From positions 2,294,001 to 2,358,000 of the forward strand of contig NZ_CP119785.1 of the NCBI RefSeq assembly GCF_029338235.1: a stretch of 64,000 bases of DNA, read 5' to 3'. Under the pieces are notes generated by a model. That model saw only the letters and a list, made by a program, of their open reading frames with translations, did not search any database and was not told the origin of the DNA. Positions 45,169 through 54,673 of the stretch are shown here, piece after piece. The stretch is from Haloarcula rara (lineage in GTDB: Archaea > Halobacteriota > Halobacteria > Halobacteriales > Haloarculaceae). Made by a program: the position numbers and the translations under genes. Each line of letters begins with the position of its first letter. Position 1 is the first letter of the stretch.

Positions 45169-45933
45169 CTACTCGGCTGTCGCGTTCGTCGCTTCGGCCT
45201 CGTCGTACCAGTCGGGTGCGGTGACGGAGATGCTCTCGCTTTTGTCCAGGGTGAACGTGATCGTCGCTGAACCCCCCTCGCTCGGCAGGCTAAGCTCCCC
45301 GCTACGGATGATGCCATGGCTATCGACAGTCAGTCGGGCGTCGGCCGTGGTGCCCGACAAACTGAGGGGGTAATCGAGGTTATCGGCCGCAGTCTCGTTT
45401 ATCGAACTCGATTCTAGCACGGAGCGCTGGTTACCGTCGACTGTCGTGGTGCCCGCGCTATCCCACTCCAAGGCGGGGATAATATCCAGATACAGCTTGG
45501 GGACTAACAGCGCGTAGCTAGCATTGGGCTGTTCTCTGTACGTGACCTCCCCCGACGCGGTGTTTCGAACGGCGTCTGTCCCGCTGTGGACGTAGTAAAC
45601 AGTCGTTCCCCGTTGATCCGCGGTCGAGACCTCGTATATCTGGGATGCTGTGTCGTTCTGGTAGCCAATGGTGTAGTTGATGTCGCTGGTTTCCACCGAG
45701 AAGTCGAGATTCGCATACCCCGACAACCCCTCGTTGTAGAACGTCCCGAGCAGTGCGGAGCTGTTCGTGACTGATCCGTTTTCACCGCCCGAAAGGTCTT
45801 TATTTGGCTCCTCCACCGTGGGAACCGATTCTGTTCCCGTCGTTGTCCCCGTGGGTGTGTCGACGGAACCGCCTGTGTTGCAGCCGGCCAGCAACACCGT
45901 TACCACAACGAGGACTGTCAGGACTGTTCGCAT
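45169..45933 (-). CDS. Sec-type lipoprotein, haloarchaeal (254 aa)
   Basis: The start at 45933 (MRTVLTVLVVVTVLLAGC) gives a lipid-anchor signal with Cys18; the longer frame to 45999 would put 22 non-signal residues before it. The mature part has a Thr/Glu-rich linker, then an acidic beta-rich domain with Asn sequons and tyrosine-rich strands, of the LppX-like shape seen in many haloarchaeal lipoproteins. Function is unknown. A TATA-like atttatca on the minus strand is about 25 bases upstream. Confidence 0.75.
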   Translation of the reverse strand: MRTVLTVLVVVTVLLAGCNTGGSVDTPTGTTTGTESVPTVEEPNKDLSGGENGSVTNSSALLGTFYNEGLSGYANLDFSVETSDINYTIGYQNDTASQIYEVSTADQRGTTVYYVHSGTDAVRNTASGEVTYREQPNASYALLVPKLYLDIIPALEWDSAGTTTVDGNQRSVLESSSINETAADNLDYPLSLSGTTADARLTVDSHGIIRSGELSLPSEGGSATITFTLDKSESISVTAPDWYDEAEATNATAE

Positions 45934-46324
45934 GCACAACCATGGTTCAGTTGTTGATAAATGCGTTATGGCCCTCTGAGGCGTCTCCAGTGCAGACACG
46001 AGGAAGACAGCGGGTCGGCAGAGTCAGTTCCAAGATGAATCTTGCGGAGTTTTGCCGGCTGCAACCAAGTCCTGCGGATAAACCGCATCTGTGGCCGAGT
46101 GTATGGCACTGGCAGTAGGTCGAATTCGGCTGCACACTGCCTTGTCGTGGACAGTCCATCGGATCGACACAGGCCTGGTGGCTGCCAGAGCGGTCCCGTC
46201 GAGCACAGTTCTCTCGCTGGAAAGAACCGGAACGGTAGTGCCGAGTACCGCGTCGCCCGCGCTACAGCCGCTCAGCAAGAAAATGCTGCGCGTCCGCCGG
46301 TTGATCTATCTGGCCGGTGCCAAT
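45934..46324. other. Noncoding gap, possible lipoprotein remnant
   Basis: 391 bp between the lipoprotein start and the end of the MoeA-like gene. A minus-strand stretch at about 46240-46290 reads FLLSGCSAGD, which looks like the end of a lipoprotein signal, but it has no proper hydrophobic helix and the following frame has no recognisable domain. I see no intact gene. Confidence 0.5.
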
Positions 46325-47254
46325 TCAGGGAAGATAGTCCCAGTCGTCGACGGTGATGGCATCACCGGCGTCGGGGTCGGGCTCGTCGGCCGGTACCGTC
46401 ACCCAGCCGTCGGCCCGCGTCGCCGTCGCGAGGTCGGTCCCCGACAGGGGCGTCGCCGTATCGTCCTCGAGCGCGACCGGGACGAACGACCGGACCGCGG
46501 GGTCCGTCTCGAGCGGGTCGGCGAGCGTCGCCTGACGTGTCGGGTGGTCCGAAAGCGGGGCGTCGCCAAACCCCTTCAGCAAGGGCCGGAGCAACTGGAC
46601 GGCACCCACGCGTGCAGCGACGGGCGACTCCGGCAACAGGAGGACGGGGCGGTCCTGGACCACTGCCAGTCCCGTCTCGCGGCCGGGCGCGATAGCGACG
46701 CGGTCGGCGACGATGTCGCCCAGTTCACGGACCACCTCCCGCAGCGTATCGCCCGGTTCGGTACCGGTCAGCACCACGATATCCCGCGTGAGGTCTCGCT
46801 GGACGGCCATCCGCAGGGCGGGGGCGTCGTCGGCGACAGCGTTGCGGTAGGTCACCTTCCCGCCCCAGCGGTCTGCGTACTGGGCGAGTGTGAACCCGGC
46901 CGTCTCGACGCGCTCGTCCGGGCCGGCATCGTACTCGACGACCCCGTCGCCGGTCGGGACGATGCCGACCTGCGGGCGCTGTCGGGCGAGTACTTCGTTC
47001 ACGCCCGCGGCCTTCAACAGCCCCAGGTCGGCGGGTCGGAGCTGGTGGCCACGCTCGAAGACGGTGTCGTCGACGCCGATGTCGGCGCTCGGAATCCGGT
47101 CGTTGGCCGTCGCGTCGGTCGCCAGCACGCGCCCGACCGCGACCGACAGCGGGATGCGGTCGGTCCGGTCGACCGGCGCCGCGTAACTGCCGAGCTGGCG
47201 GCGAGCGGTCTCCAGCGTACACTCCTCTACGTCGGTCGGCGAGGCCCCGGCCAT
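46325..47254 (-). CDS. MoeA-like molybdopterin protein, atypical
   Basis: A 309-residue protein related to molybdopterin molybdotransferase (MoeA). The N-terminal part (TDRIPLSVAVGRVLATDATA) and the MoCF-type middle with VGIVPTGDGVVEYDAG, IVVLTGTEPGDTLRE are recognisable. The usual 'MDGYA' active-site motif of MoeA is replaced (SADIGVDDTVFERG) and the protein is about 100 residues shorter than standard. It may be a MoeA paralog with another role, or a divergent molybdopterin-binding protein. The start at 47254 (MAGASPTDVEEC) is supported by position; the open frame to 47491 lies antisense to the next gene. Confidence 0.7.
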   Translation of the reverse strand: MAGASPTDVEECTLETARRQLGSYAAPVDRTDRIPLSVAVGRVLATDATANDRIPSADIGVDDTVFERGHQLRPADLGLLKAAGVNEVLARQRPQVGIVPTGDGVVEYDAGPDERVETAGFTLAQYADRWGGKVTYRNAVADDAPALRMAVQRDLTRDIVVLTGTEPGDTLREVVRELGDIVADRVAIAPGRETGLAVVQDRPVLLLPESPVAARVGAVQLLRPLLKGFGDAPLSDHPTRQATLADPLETDPAVRSFVPVALEDDTATPLSGTDLATATRADGWVTVPADEPDPDAGDAITVDDWDYLP

Positions 47255-47353
47255 ATCTGCCGTTGGCGCTACGTGGGCAAAAGCGTCCGGAGTCCCGAGA
47301 CAGGTTCGCACGCATCGGCAACGCTTTTGATTCGCCCAGACGGTCCCGACGGT

Positions 47354-48127
47354 ATGGTCCTCCTGCAGCTTGTCGCACTCGCCGCCCTCGCCGTCGGCGG
47401 CTACTTCTGCTACACCGGCGGCCGCCGCCTGCGGACGGTGTACCACATCCTCCGGAACGACCCCCTGCCGGTACGGGATCTTCACGGCCACCGTGGCCCC
47501 GTCGAAATCGAGGGCCGGGCCGTCGAAGGCGACGCCGGCACCGTCGAGGCCCCCTTCACCGGGTCGCGCTGTCTGGCCTACACCTGCGAGGTCGAGGAGC
47601 TGCGCCAGTCAGGCAAGAGCCAGTCGTGGGAGACGCTCGACACCGGGATGGGCGGCGTCGATTTCGTCGTCGACGACGGCACCGGGCGGGTGGTCGTCAA
47701 TCCCGAGGGCGCGGACATCCACCTCGAATCGCACTCGGTGACGATTCCGCCCCACACCGAGTTGCCCGAGCGAATCGCACGGTACGTCGCGGAAAACGAG
47801 ACCGTCGACCCGCAGGACCGGGTCGTCGACCTCAAGATAACACAGTTCGAGGTCGGCAACAAACAGCGGTTCACCGAGCGCCGCCTCGATATCGGCGAGA
47901 CGGTGTACGTCTGCGGGCAGGCCACCCGTGGGCCGTCCGCCGAGTGGGGGAGCAACCTCGTGGACGCGCTCGTCGGCGACGGGGCGGCGACGCCCGTCTT
48001 CGTCATCTCGGATACTGACGAACGGGGGACGGCGTGGCGGATCGCCCGCGGGGGGCTCTGGCGGGCCGGGCTGGGTCTCGGTCTGGTCGTGGCCGTCGTG
48101 GCACTCACCCTCTCCTCGCTCGTATGA
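47354..48127 (+). CDS. GIDE-like membrane protein (first of tandem pair)
   Basis: A 257-residue protein with an N-terminal membrane segment (LQLVALAALAVGGYFCYTGG), a middle beta domain (HGHRGPVEIEGRAVEGDAGT and VDDGTGRVVVNPEGADI) like the GIDE domain, and a C-terminal membrane segment (LGLGLVVAVVALTLSSLV). In eukaryotes GIDE marks a mitochondrial E3 ligase, but archaeal members have no RING domain, so the enzymatic role does not carry over. The next gene is a paralog with the same layout. Confidence 0.75.
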   Translation: MVLLQLVALAALAVGGYFCYTGGRRLRTVYHILRNDPLPVRDLHGHRGPVEIEGRAVEGDAGTVEAPFTGSRCLAYTCEVEELRQSGKSQSWETLDTGMGGVDFVVDDGTGRVVVNPEGADIHLESHSVTIPPHTELPERIARYVAENETVDPQDRVVDLKITQFEVGNKQRFTERRLDIGETVYVCGQATRGPSAEWGSNLVDALVGDGAATPVFVISDTDERGTAWRIARGGLWRAGLGLGLVVAVVALTLSSLV

Positions 48128-48191
48128 GAATCCGATAGATTCCATCCCAGAACCTGAAAACGCTTTTATCCGGCCGGAAGTGCTTGAACGT

Positions 48192-49103
48192 ATGGGCCTT
48201 CCAGAGCATATTTTGGCCACCGTCTTCGCCAGCGATCTCAAGCCGTTCTTCTTTCAGCTCGTGTTTCTCGTCGGTATCGCCATCGGCCTCCACATGTGTT
48301 ACAACGCGTTTCGCCGACTGACTCGTGTGTACCCGATTCTCAGCAACGACCCGCTGCCGGTGGAGCGACTCCACGGCCACCGCGGTCCCGTCGAAATCGA
48401 GGGACAGGCCGTCGAGGGCGACGACGGCACCGTCGAGTCGCCCCTGACCGGCACCCGCTGTCTGGCCTACAGTTACAAGGTCGAGGAATATCTCCGAGAA
48501 GGAGGTAACATGAACTGGGCGACGGTCGGAGCGGGGATGGACGGTGTCGAGTTCGTCGTCGACGACGGCACCGGACGGGTGGTCGTCGACCCCGACGGCG
48601 CGGATATTAATTGCCAACCCCATTCGGAGCGGGTCAGGTCCGGACGCAAGCCGCCCAACGTCAGCGACGCCGTCGAATTCATCGACTCGAGTGAGAAAGT
48701 GTACGGTGTCACCGACCGAAGAGCACTCACAGACGATGTCGTCGAATCCATGGACTCGAATGAGAAAGCGTTCGGGTTCAGCGAGCTCAAACAGAGCACA
48801 GACGATGCCGACGAACCACTCCGGCTAATCCGGGACAACCAACAGCGATACACCGAGCGCCGTCTCCACTCGGGCGACGATGTACACGTCTACGGGCAGG
48901 CCCGACGCGGGCCGTCTGCTGGGTGGGGAAGCAGCCTCGTCGACGCGCTGGTGAGCGACGGCGACGAAGCGCCGATGTTCGTCATTTCGGACACGGACCA
49001 GGGTGGGGCGGCGCGGCGAGTCGCCTGGCGGGGGCTCCGGAAAGCGGGGGCCGGACTGTTCCTCATCCTGTGTTTTGGTGGCTTTTTCGTCCTGCTGATG
49101 TGA
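48192..49103 (+). CDS. GIDE-like membrane protein (second of tandem pair) with internal repeat
   Basis: The layout is that of the upstream gene (HGHRGPVEIEGQAVEGDDGT, VDDGTGRVVVDPDGADI) and membrane segments lie at both ends. It carries an insertion absent from the first copy: two imperfect 23-residue units back to back (VEFIDSSEKVYGVTDRRALT and VESMDSNEKAFGFSELKQST), encoded by a 69-bp tandem DNA repeat. At 303 residues it is longer by about the length of the insert. Function unknown. Confidence 0.75.
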   Translation: MGLPEHILATVFASDLKPFFFQLVFLVGIAIGLHMCYNAFRRLTRVYPILSNDPLPVERLHGHRGPVEIEGQAVEGDDGTVESPLTGTRCLAYSYKVEEYLREGGNMNWATVGAGMDGVEFVVDDGTGRVVVDPDGADINCQPHSERVRSGRKPPNVSDAVEFIDSSEKVYGVTDRRALTDDVVESMDSNEKAFGFSELKQSTDDADEPLRLIRDNQQRYTERRLHSGDDVHVYGQARRGPSAGWGSSLVDALVSDGDEAPMFVISDTDQGGAARRVAWRGLRKAGAGLFLILCFGGFFVLLM

Positions 49104-49191
49104 TTGCGCTCCAGTCTGTGCGTGACGACCCGCAGTCGGCGAGACTGCCGAAACCGCCGGGTTTACCATTGCGCCGTCCCTAGGTCGGCTC

Positions 49192-49548
49192 ATGTCAGCG
49201 CTGCGTGAAGCGTTAGGGTCGCTTCCCGACGCCGTGTTCGCGGATGTGCTCGAATCCGAGGAGGGCTACCTGCTCGTGCTGGACCTGCCGGGCGTGACCG
49301 CCGACAGCCTCGAGGTCACCGTCGAAGCCGGTCGACTCGTTATCGAGGGCCAGCGCAGCAAGGACGTCCCCCGGGAGTTCCGGTTCGTCCGCGAGGACCG
49401 CTCCGTGTTCCTCGACGTCGAGCTGCCGCTGCCGCCCGATGCCACCGGCCAGGGCGCCGAGGGCACCGTCGAACGGGGCGTCCTCGAACTCACCATCCCG
49501 AAGGCGTCGGCCGCGCCGAGTACGACAATCCCCATAGACGAGGCCTGA
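49192..49548 (+). CDS. Small heat-shock protein (Hsp20/alpha-crystallin family)
   Basis: A 118-residue protein with an alpha-crystallin domain (LVLDLPGVTADSLEVTVEAG at residues about 29-48, and VERGVLELTIPKA near the end). It holds unfolded proteins in an ATP-independent way. The N-terminal arm is short and the family's C-terminal I-x-I/V anchor appears as TIPI. It has a single-gene unit; no heat-shock regulator is adjacent. Confidence 0.9.
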   Translation: MSALREALGSLPDAVFADVLESEEGYLLVLDLPGVTADSLEVTVEAGRLVIEGQRSKDVPREFRFVREDRSVFLDVELPLPPDATGQGAEGTVERGVLELTIPKASAAPSTTIPIDEA

Positions 49549-49642
49549 TGGTGACTGTTGGAGCGATGCATCGGTGGGCACCGAGGCAGCGACGGCGCTC
49601 CCCTGAACGAATCTACAGCCGCGTCTGCGGGGTGCCCGGTCG

Positions 49643-51337
49643 GTGAATCTCCGCGCGTACTGGCGGTTCCTCGTCGTCGCCCGGCAGTTCCTGCCCCTGT
49701 TGCTCGCGTACGCCCGCGACCGGAAGCGGTTCCTCCTGTTCGGCTCCGGCCGGCGTGTCACGAGCGAACAGCGCCGCGAGCGGGCACAGTCACTGCTCGA
49801 TTCGCTGTTGACGCTCGGTCCGACGTTCATCAAACTCGGGCAACTGCTGTCGACCCGGCCGGACGTGCTCCCGCCGGAGTACATCGACGAGTTCGCGGCG
49901 CTGCAGGACCGCGTGCCGCCGGCCGACTGGGACCGGGCGAAGGTCGTCCTCGAGGACGAACTGGGACCGGTCGAGGAACGCTTCGCCGAGTTCGACACCG
50001 ACGCCATCAGCGGCGCGTCGCTGGGCCAGGTGTACCAGGCCCGGGTCGACGGCCAGGACGTGGCGGTGAAGATTCGCCGGCCCGAAATCGAGGACCTCGT
50101 CGAGGCCGACCTCCGGGTCATCCGCTGGTCGCTGCCAATCCTGATGTACTTCCTCGGCGACGCCCGCTCGTTTTCGCTCGAGACGCTGGCCGACGAGTTC
50201 GCAAAGACCATCCGCGAGGAGATGGACTACGAGCGCGAGGCCGAGATGCTCCGGGAGATTCGGGGCAACTTCACGGACAACGACCGCATCCGAATCCCCG
50301 CCGTGATAGAGAGCCACTCCACACGGCGCGTGCTGACGATGGAGTACGTCCCGGGCACGAAGATAAACGACATCGACGACCTCGACGACCGGGGGTTCGA
50401 CCGGACCGAACTCGCGGAGACGCTGCAGGAGGCGTACCTCCAGATGATAATCGACGACGGCGTCTTCCACGCCGATCCCCACCCCGGGAACCTCGCCGTC
50501 CAGGCGGACGGCAAGCTCGTCTTCTACGACTTCGGGATGTCGGGTCGGGTCGACCCGTTCGTCCAGGAGAAGATAATCGACTTCTACGCCGCCGTCGCCG
50601 ACCAGAACATCCAGGCCATCCTCGATGCGCTCATCGAGATGGGGACCCTGAGCCCGGAGGCGGACCGGCAGGTGATGGGCGACGTGATGGAGCTGGCAAT
50701 CGCCGACGCCCGCGGCGAGGACATCGAGCAGTACCGCGTCCAGCAAATCGTCCAGCAGGTCGAGGACACCATCTACGAGTTCCCCCTCCGATTGCCCGCG
50801 AACCTGGCGCTCGTCTTGCGTGTCGCCACCGTCGTCGAGGGGGTCTGTGTGACCTTAGACCCCGATTTCGACTTCATCTCGGTCGCGACCGGCTTCCTCC
50901 GCGAGGAGGGGTACATCACCGCCGGCATCAAGAACTACGTCGAGGACCGCGCGAACGAGGTCAACGACGCCGCCCAGTCGGCCGTTCGAATCCCGCCGAA
51001 ACTCGAATCAGTCCTCGATACGGTCGAGCGAGACGAACTCACCGTCCAGGCCGACATCCGTGACTCAGACCGGCTGCTGGCGACGATGACCAAACGCCTC
51101 ATACTGGGGATGTTGCTCGCCAGCACGCTGTTCTCGACGGCGTTCCTCTACGCGGAGGCGGGGCTGGTCGTCTCGGCTGTCGCCGGCCTCGCGGTGCTCG
51201 CGCTCGCGCTCTCGCTGTGGTGGTCGTTCCGACAGAAGAAGGGCGTCCGCGCGAAACCGCAGTTCACACGCCAGAGCATGCGCCAGCAGGAGACCGGAGC
51301 GACAAGCAGCTACGGTCTACCCGGTGACGAGGAGTAG
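49643..51337 (+). CDS. ABC1/AarF/UbiB family protein kinase-like
   Basis: A 564-residue atypical kinase of the UbiB/AarF group, usually linked to ubiquinone/menaquinone lipid handling. Motifs: the KxGQ-type LGPTFIKLGQLLSTRPDVLP (near 55-74), Ala-rich loop AISGASLGQVYQARVDGQ, VAVKIRRP with the catalytic Lys, the HxDxHPGN-type VFHADPHPGNLAV and VFYDFGMSG. Two C-terminal membrane spans complete it. It starts at a GTG at 49643. It is a single gene in this window. Confidence 0.92.
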   Translation: MNLRAYWRFLVVARQFLPLLLAYARDRKRFLLFGSGRRVTSEQRRERAQSLLDSLLTLGPTFIKLGQLLSTRPDVLPPEYIDEFAALQDRVPPADWDRAKVVLEDELGPVEERFAEFDTDAISGASLGQVYQARVDGQDVAVKIRRPEIEDLVEADLRVIRWSLPILMYFLGDARSFSLETLADEFAKTIREEMDYEREAEMLREIRGNFTDNDRIRIPAVIESHSTRRVLTMEYVPGTKINDIDDLDDRGFDRTELAETLQEAYLQMIIDDGVFHADPHPGNLAVQADGKLVFYDFGMSGRVDPFVQEKIIDFYAAVADQNIQAILDALIEMGTLSPEADRQVMGDVMELAIADARGEDIEQYRVQQIVQQVEDTIYEFPLRLPANLALVLRVATVVEGVCVTLDPDFDFISVATGFLREEGYITAGIKNYVEDRANEVNDAAQSAVRIPPKLESVLDTVERDELTVQADIRDSDRLLATMTKRLILGMLLASTLFSTAFLYAEAGLVVSAVAGLAVLALALSLWWSFRQKKGVRAKPQFTRQSMRQQETGATSSYGLPGDEE

Positions 51338-51451
51338 CGGGGCATCGAGCGCAGCGAGACACCTCGAATCGTGGCGTCGCGACTCGCCCGTTTTCACCGC
51401 TGAGAACGGCGAGCGAACCGTTATAAGCCTCCTGGCCAACTTCCGGATAGA

Positions 51452-52210
51452 ATGGTCACTGGAGCGGACGAACCCGTTCAGGTGCTTCACGTGGACGACA
51501 GCGCCGGACTGGGCGACCTGGTCCAGCACTATCTGGAAGACGGTGAGGGCGGCCTGTGCTGTCAGGTCACGACCGAGACAGCTCCCGCCGATGCGCTGAA
51601 TCGCATTCGCGGGGGCGAGACGTCGTTCGACTGTGTCGTCACTGATTACCGGATGCCGGGCATGAACGGTATCGAACTCCTCGAGGCGATCCGCGAGACA
51701 GAGCCGACGTTGCCGGTACTGCTATTTTCCAGGGAGGAGACTGACAGCGTCGCCGCGGAGATAATCAGTGCCGGCCTCTCGGACTACCTCCAGAAGGGGT
51801 ACGGGACGGAGCCGTACACGATGCTCATCCGGCGTGTCGAACACGCCGTCAACTCTGAGGGGCAGTTCGAAGGGTCGGTCGAGACGGAACTTGACGGTGT
51901 GGGAATCATCGGTCCCGACGAGCGCTTCGAACGGGTGGACGAGCTGTACGCCTCCGTCTACGGGTACGAGCCGGACGAAATCGTCGGGAAACACTGGTCG
52001 GAACTCCACCCGGAGAGTGCTGTCGACCACGTCAGGTCGAACGTGCTGCCCGTGGTTCGGGACGGCGGCAAGTGGGAGGGGCGCAGCCGGGGGCTCCGTG
52101 CCGGCGGCGACACGTTCACCGAGTCGAAACTGGTGACGGCCCTCGACGGCGACCGGCTTCTCATAGCCGTCTCTGATATCGACCAGTCGGACCCGGTCAG
52201 CGGGGACTGA
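51452..52210 (+). CDS. Response regulator with receiver and PAS-like domain
   Basis: Residues about 7-125 form a receiver domain: the acidic pocket DDS (15-17), phospho-acceptor Asp in VTDYRMPGM and conserved Lys in LQKGYG. Residues about 140-245 resemble a PAS domain (GIIGPDERFERVDELYASVY, GYEPDEIVGKHWSELHPE). There is no DNA-binding or kinase domain, so the output is likely protein-protein. No partner histidine kinase is adjacent. A TATA-like box (gttataag near 51420) is about 27 bases upstream. Confidence 0.85.
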   Translation: MVTGADEPVQVLHVDDSAGLGDLVQHYLEDGEGGLCCQVTTETAPADALNRIRGGETSFDCVVTDYRMPGMNGIELLEAIRETEPTLPVLLFSREETDSVAAEIISAGLSDYLQKGYGTEPYTMLIRRVEHAVNSEGQFEGSVETELDGVGIIGPDERFERVDELYASVYGYEPDEIVGKHWSELHPESAVDHVRSNVLPVVRDGGKWEGRSRGLRAGGDTFTESKLVTALDGDRLLIAVSDIDQSDPVSGD

Positions 52211-52415
52211 GTTCGACCACGCTGGCCCACGACCACGGGTCGCCACGCAGCCCCGCTCGCTTCTCGAAATCCGGGTCTCGGTGCCGAGCTCGGCGGCTGA
52301 ACGTATGCAACGCATCCGCTGGCTGCCCTGGGCTAGCTGGCGAGCAAGTCTCCACCAAGCTCACACACCTGCCAACAGGGACTTATGTCTGTGGCGTGTC
52401 AACTCGCAAGGTGAA

Positions 52416-52673
52416 ATGCCACTGTTTATCGACGTCCATAGAGACGTAGACGCGACCGTAGATGACGTCATCGAGGCACACGAGAAAGACGTCGAGACAC
52501 AGGAAGAGTTCGACGTCGAGTATCTGAACTACTGGGTCGACGAGGACGAGGGCGCGGTCTTCTGCCTCTTCGAGGGACCGAGCAAGGAGGCCGGCGAGAA
52601 GGTCCACGAACACGCACACGGCCTCACCGCCGACGAGATTCACAAGGTCCACCAGGGCGAGCCATCCCACTAG
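52416..52673 (+). CDS. DUF4242 family protein (85 aa)
   Basis: A short ferredoxin-like protein matching DUF4242 (MPLFIDVHRDVDATVDDVIE, then CLFEGPSKEAGEKVHEHAHG). The His-rich C-terminal part (HEHAHG, HKVHQGEPSH) is of the type that binds nickel in related proteins. The start at 52416 is preferred to the frame's upstream extension (52281), which is not protein-like. A function in metal handling is possible but unproven. Confidence 0.85.
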   Translation: MPLFIDVHRDVDATVDDVIEAHEKDVETQEEFDVEYLNYWVDEDEGAVFCLFEGPSKEAGEKVHEHAHGLTADEIHKVHQGEPSH

Positions 52674-52771
52674 CTCCGCGCCACTGGAGCCTGTGAGAAC
52701 CGCCTCTCCCCTGCCACCGGGGTGTGGTCGTGCCGACGGCGACGATGACAAAACCGCCTCGCCCGCGTGAT

Positions 52772-53323
52772 TCAGGACAGCTCGACCACGCGGTCGGCCC
52801 AGGACCGAAGCCGCGCTAACGCCGCTCGCTCGTTTTTCGAAACCGGGTCGTCGACGCCCAGCGTGTCGCTGTCGAAGGCGTTGAGGACGGCACAGTCGGC
52901 CCGGTCGCAGTAGTCAGTCAGGCGCTCTACCAGGTCGGGGTCGGCCTGCAACGCGATGGTGGCGTCGTTGACGAACACCGCTCGCGGGTCGGCGGGCGCG
53001 GCGTCGATGTGCTCGAAGGCTGCCACAGCGTTGGCTTCGGCCAGCGCGAGCGCCTCGGCGCCGTCCGCGCCCGCCGACCGCGGCGCGTGGGCGTCGACCA
53101 CGCCGTGATAGGCCTCGTCGGGCACCGTCGTAAACTGCGTGAGCGGGCCGCCCAGCACCTCGCCGTCGCGTTCGACCGTGGGTGCGAAATCGAGGACGAC
53201 GACGCCATCGGGGCCGTGCTCCTCGACCCAGCTATCGAGGGCTCGGGCCGTCAGCTGTGTCTTCCCGACGTTCGAGGGGCCGACGACGAGGGTCGTGCCG
53301 GAGAGGGGAACTGAGAGCGCCAT
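52772..53323 (-). CDS. P-loop ATPase-like protein (183 aa)
   Basis: Walker A GPSNVGKT (residues 15-22) opens the protein; a Walker B-like VVVLDFAPT follows near residue 42. No helicase or kinase motifs are recognisable. The start is immediately after the NRAMP-like gene's stop on the minus strand, so it is the third gene of a PhyH-NRAMP-ATPase unit. It may be a small GTPase/ATPase accessory to the transporter; only position supports that. Confidence 0.75.
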   Translation of the reverse strand: MALSVPLSGTTLVVGPSNVGKTQLTARALDSWVEEHGPDGVVVLDFAPTVERDGEVLGGPLTQFTTVPDEAYHGVVDAHAPRSAGADGAEALALAEANAVAAFEHIDAAPADPRAVFVNDATIALQADPDLVERLTDYCDRADCAVLNAFDSDTLGVDDPVSKNERAALARLRSWADRVVELS

Positions 53324-54673
53324 TCAGTCGGCGGCCATCGCGGGCTCGGTGTCGTCGGCCAGCCAGTTCCTGACCGACAGCCCCAGCAGGCCCACCATCG
53401 CCACGGCCAACACGGCGGCGAAGGCCAGGATAGCCAGCGAGACGGGGTCGGTCACCCCGCCCGCGGCCACGCGCTGGAGCCACTGGCCCGCGACCACGGT
53501 ACTGACGCCGATTAGCAGGAGGCCGCCGACGTTCTCGACGGCCGAACTCGTCTGCGGGACGGCGGTCGGGTCGTTCAGCAGGTACAGCACGAGCGCGAGC
53601 ACGAACGGCGTGCCGACGAAGCCGATGGCCAGTGCCTGGACGAGCAGTCCGAAGACTGCGCCGGGGATGAACACGCCCAGCGCGCTGACCAGAGCAAAGA
53701 CGGCGACGGTCGCCTGGTACCGGGAGTCCGAGGTGTCCTGTGCCCACCCCATCTTGTCCGCGATGAGATACGGCGGGACGACGGTGTTGGCGCCCAGCGT
53801 CGTCACGGCAGCCCCCCACAGGCCCAGCAGGAACAGCCACTTGGCGTTCGCGCCGACGAGCGGGCCGAGCGCGTTCGCGGCGGCCACGACGCTGAGACTC
53901 GGGTCTGAGAGGACCGATGCGGCCACCAGGAAGATGGCCAGGCTGGCGATGCCGAAGGCGACCAGCATCGAGGCGGCCACGTCGAAGCGGGCCAGCGCCG
54001 ACTCCTCGGTCGTCCAGCTACGGGCTCGCATCGTGTAGGACTGCATCGTCACCAGCGCGATGTGGACGGCGCCCCCGAGGATACCGGCCGCGAGCAGCGC
54101 ACCCTCCACGCCGGCCGGAATCGAGGGGACGAGCCCGGTCGCGGCCGCGCCGGGGTCGATGGGGACGACAAAGAGCGAGGCGACGAACAACAGGACGACC
54201 AGCGAGACGAGGACTTTCGCGCCCAGTTCGGCGTAGCGGTAGCCGCCGCCGGCCAGGCCGACCGCGAGGACGACGCTCCAGGCGACTGCCCAGGCGACGG
54301 GGCTCAGCCCCGTGACCTCGGCGGAGACGCCCGCGAGGGTCTTCATGATGACCAGTTGCGCGAGTCCGGCCGCGATGACGGTGTCGGCCACCAGCAGCCA
54401 CGCCCACGACGAGCCGAGGTTGTCCTCGACAGCCGAGACGATGCCGGCCTCGGTCAGCAGTCCCAGCCGCATCGCGAGATACTGCGCGGTCGCGCCCATC
54501 ATCGCCGAGAGGACGACGACCCACAGGAGCGTGTAGCCAAAGCCCGCCCCCGCAGTCACGAGCGCGCCGATGGTCGCCGGTCCGACGGCGATGGCGCCAG
54601 CGAGCCACGTGGGTCCCATGTTCCGAAGTTTGCCGACCAGCCCGCTGGCGTCGTTCGCGCTACTCGTCGCCAT
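53324..54673 (-). CDS. NRAMP-like transporter lacking the canonical metal motif
   Basis: A 449-residue protein with about 11 membrane spans, of the NRAMP/Mn-transporter fold (PTWLAGAIAVGPATIGALVT at the start of the core). In standard NRAMP the first span carries DPGN, whose Asp and Asn bind the metal; here it reads GPAT (residues 31-34). The sixth-span Met-Pro-His motif is not obvious either. Metal transport is therefore doubtful; the protein may carry another substrate. It is in a gapless three-gene unit with a PhyH-like oxygenase upstream and a P-loop protein downstream. Confidence 0.85.
   Translation of the reverse strand: MATSSANDASGLVGKLRNMGPTWLAGAIAVGPATIGALVTAGAGFGYTLLWVVVLSAMMGATAQYLAMRLGLLTEAGIVSAVEDNLGSSWAWLLVADTVIAAGLAQLVIMKTLAGVSAEVTGLSPVAWAVAWSVVLAVGLAGGGYRYAELGAKVLVSLVVLLFVASLFVVPIDPGAAATGLVPSIPAGVEGALLAAGILGGAVHIALVTMQSYTMRARSWTTEESALARFDVAASMLVAFGIASLAIFLVAASVLSDPSLSVVAAANALGPLVGANAKWLFLLGLWGAAVTTLGANTVVPPYLIADKMGWAQDTSDSRYQATVAVFALVSALGVFIPGAVFGLLVQALAIGFVGTPFVLALVLYLLNDPTAVPQTSSAVENVGGLLLIGVSTVVAGQWLQRVAAGGVTDPVSLAILAFAAVLAVAMVGLLGLSVRNWLADDTEPAMAAD

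Noticed and set aside
46024..46278. Small minus-strand lipoprotein gene
   Set aside because: LSGC resembles a lipobox, but there is no hydrophobic helix, the start would be TTG and the rest shows no domain; at best it is a remnant.
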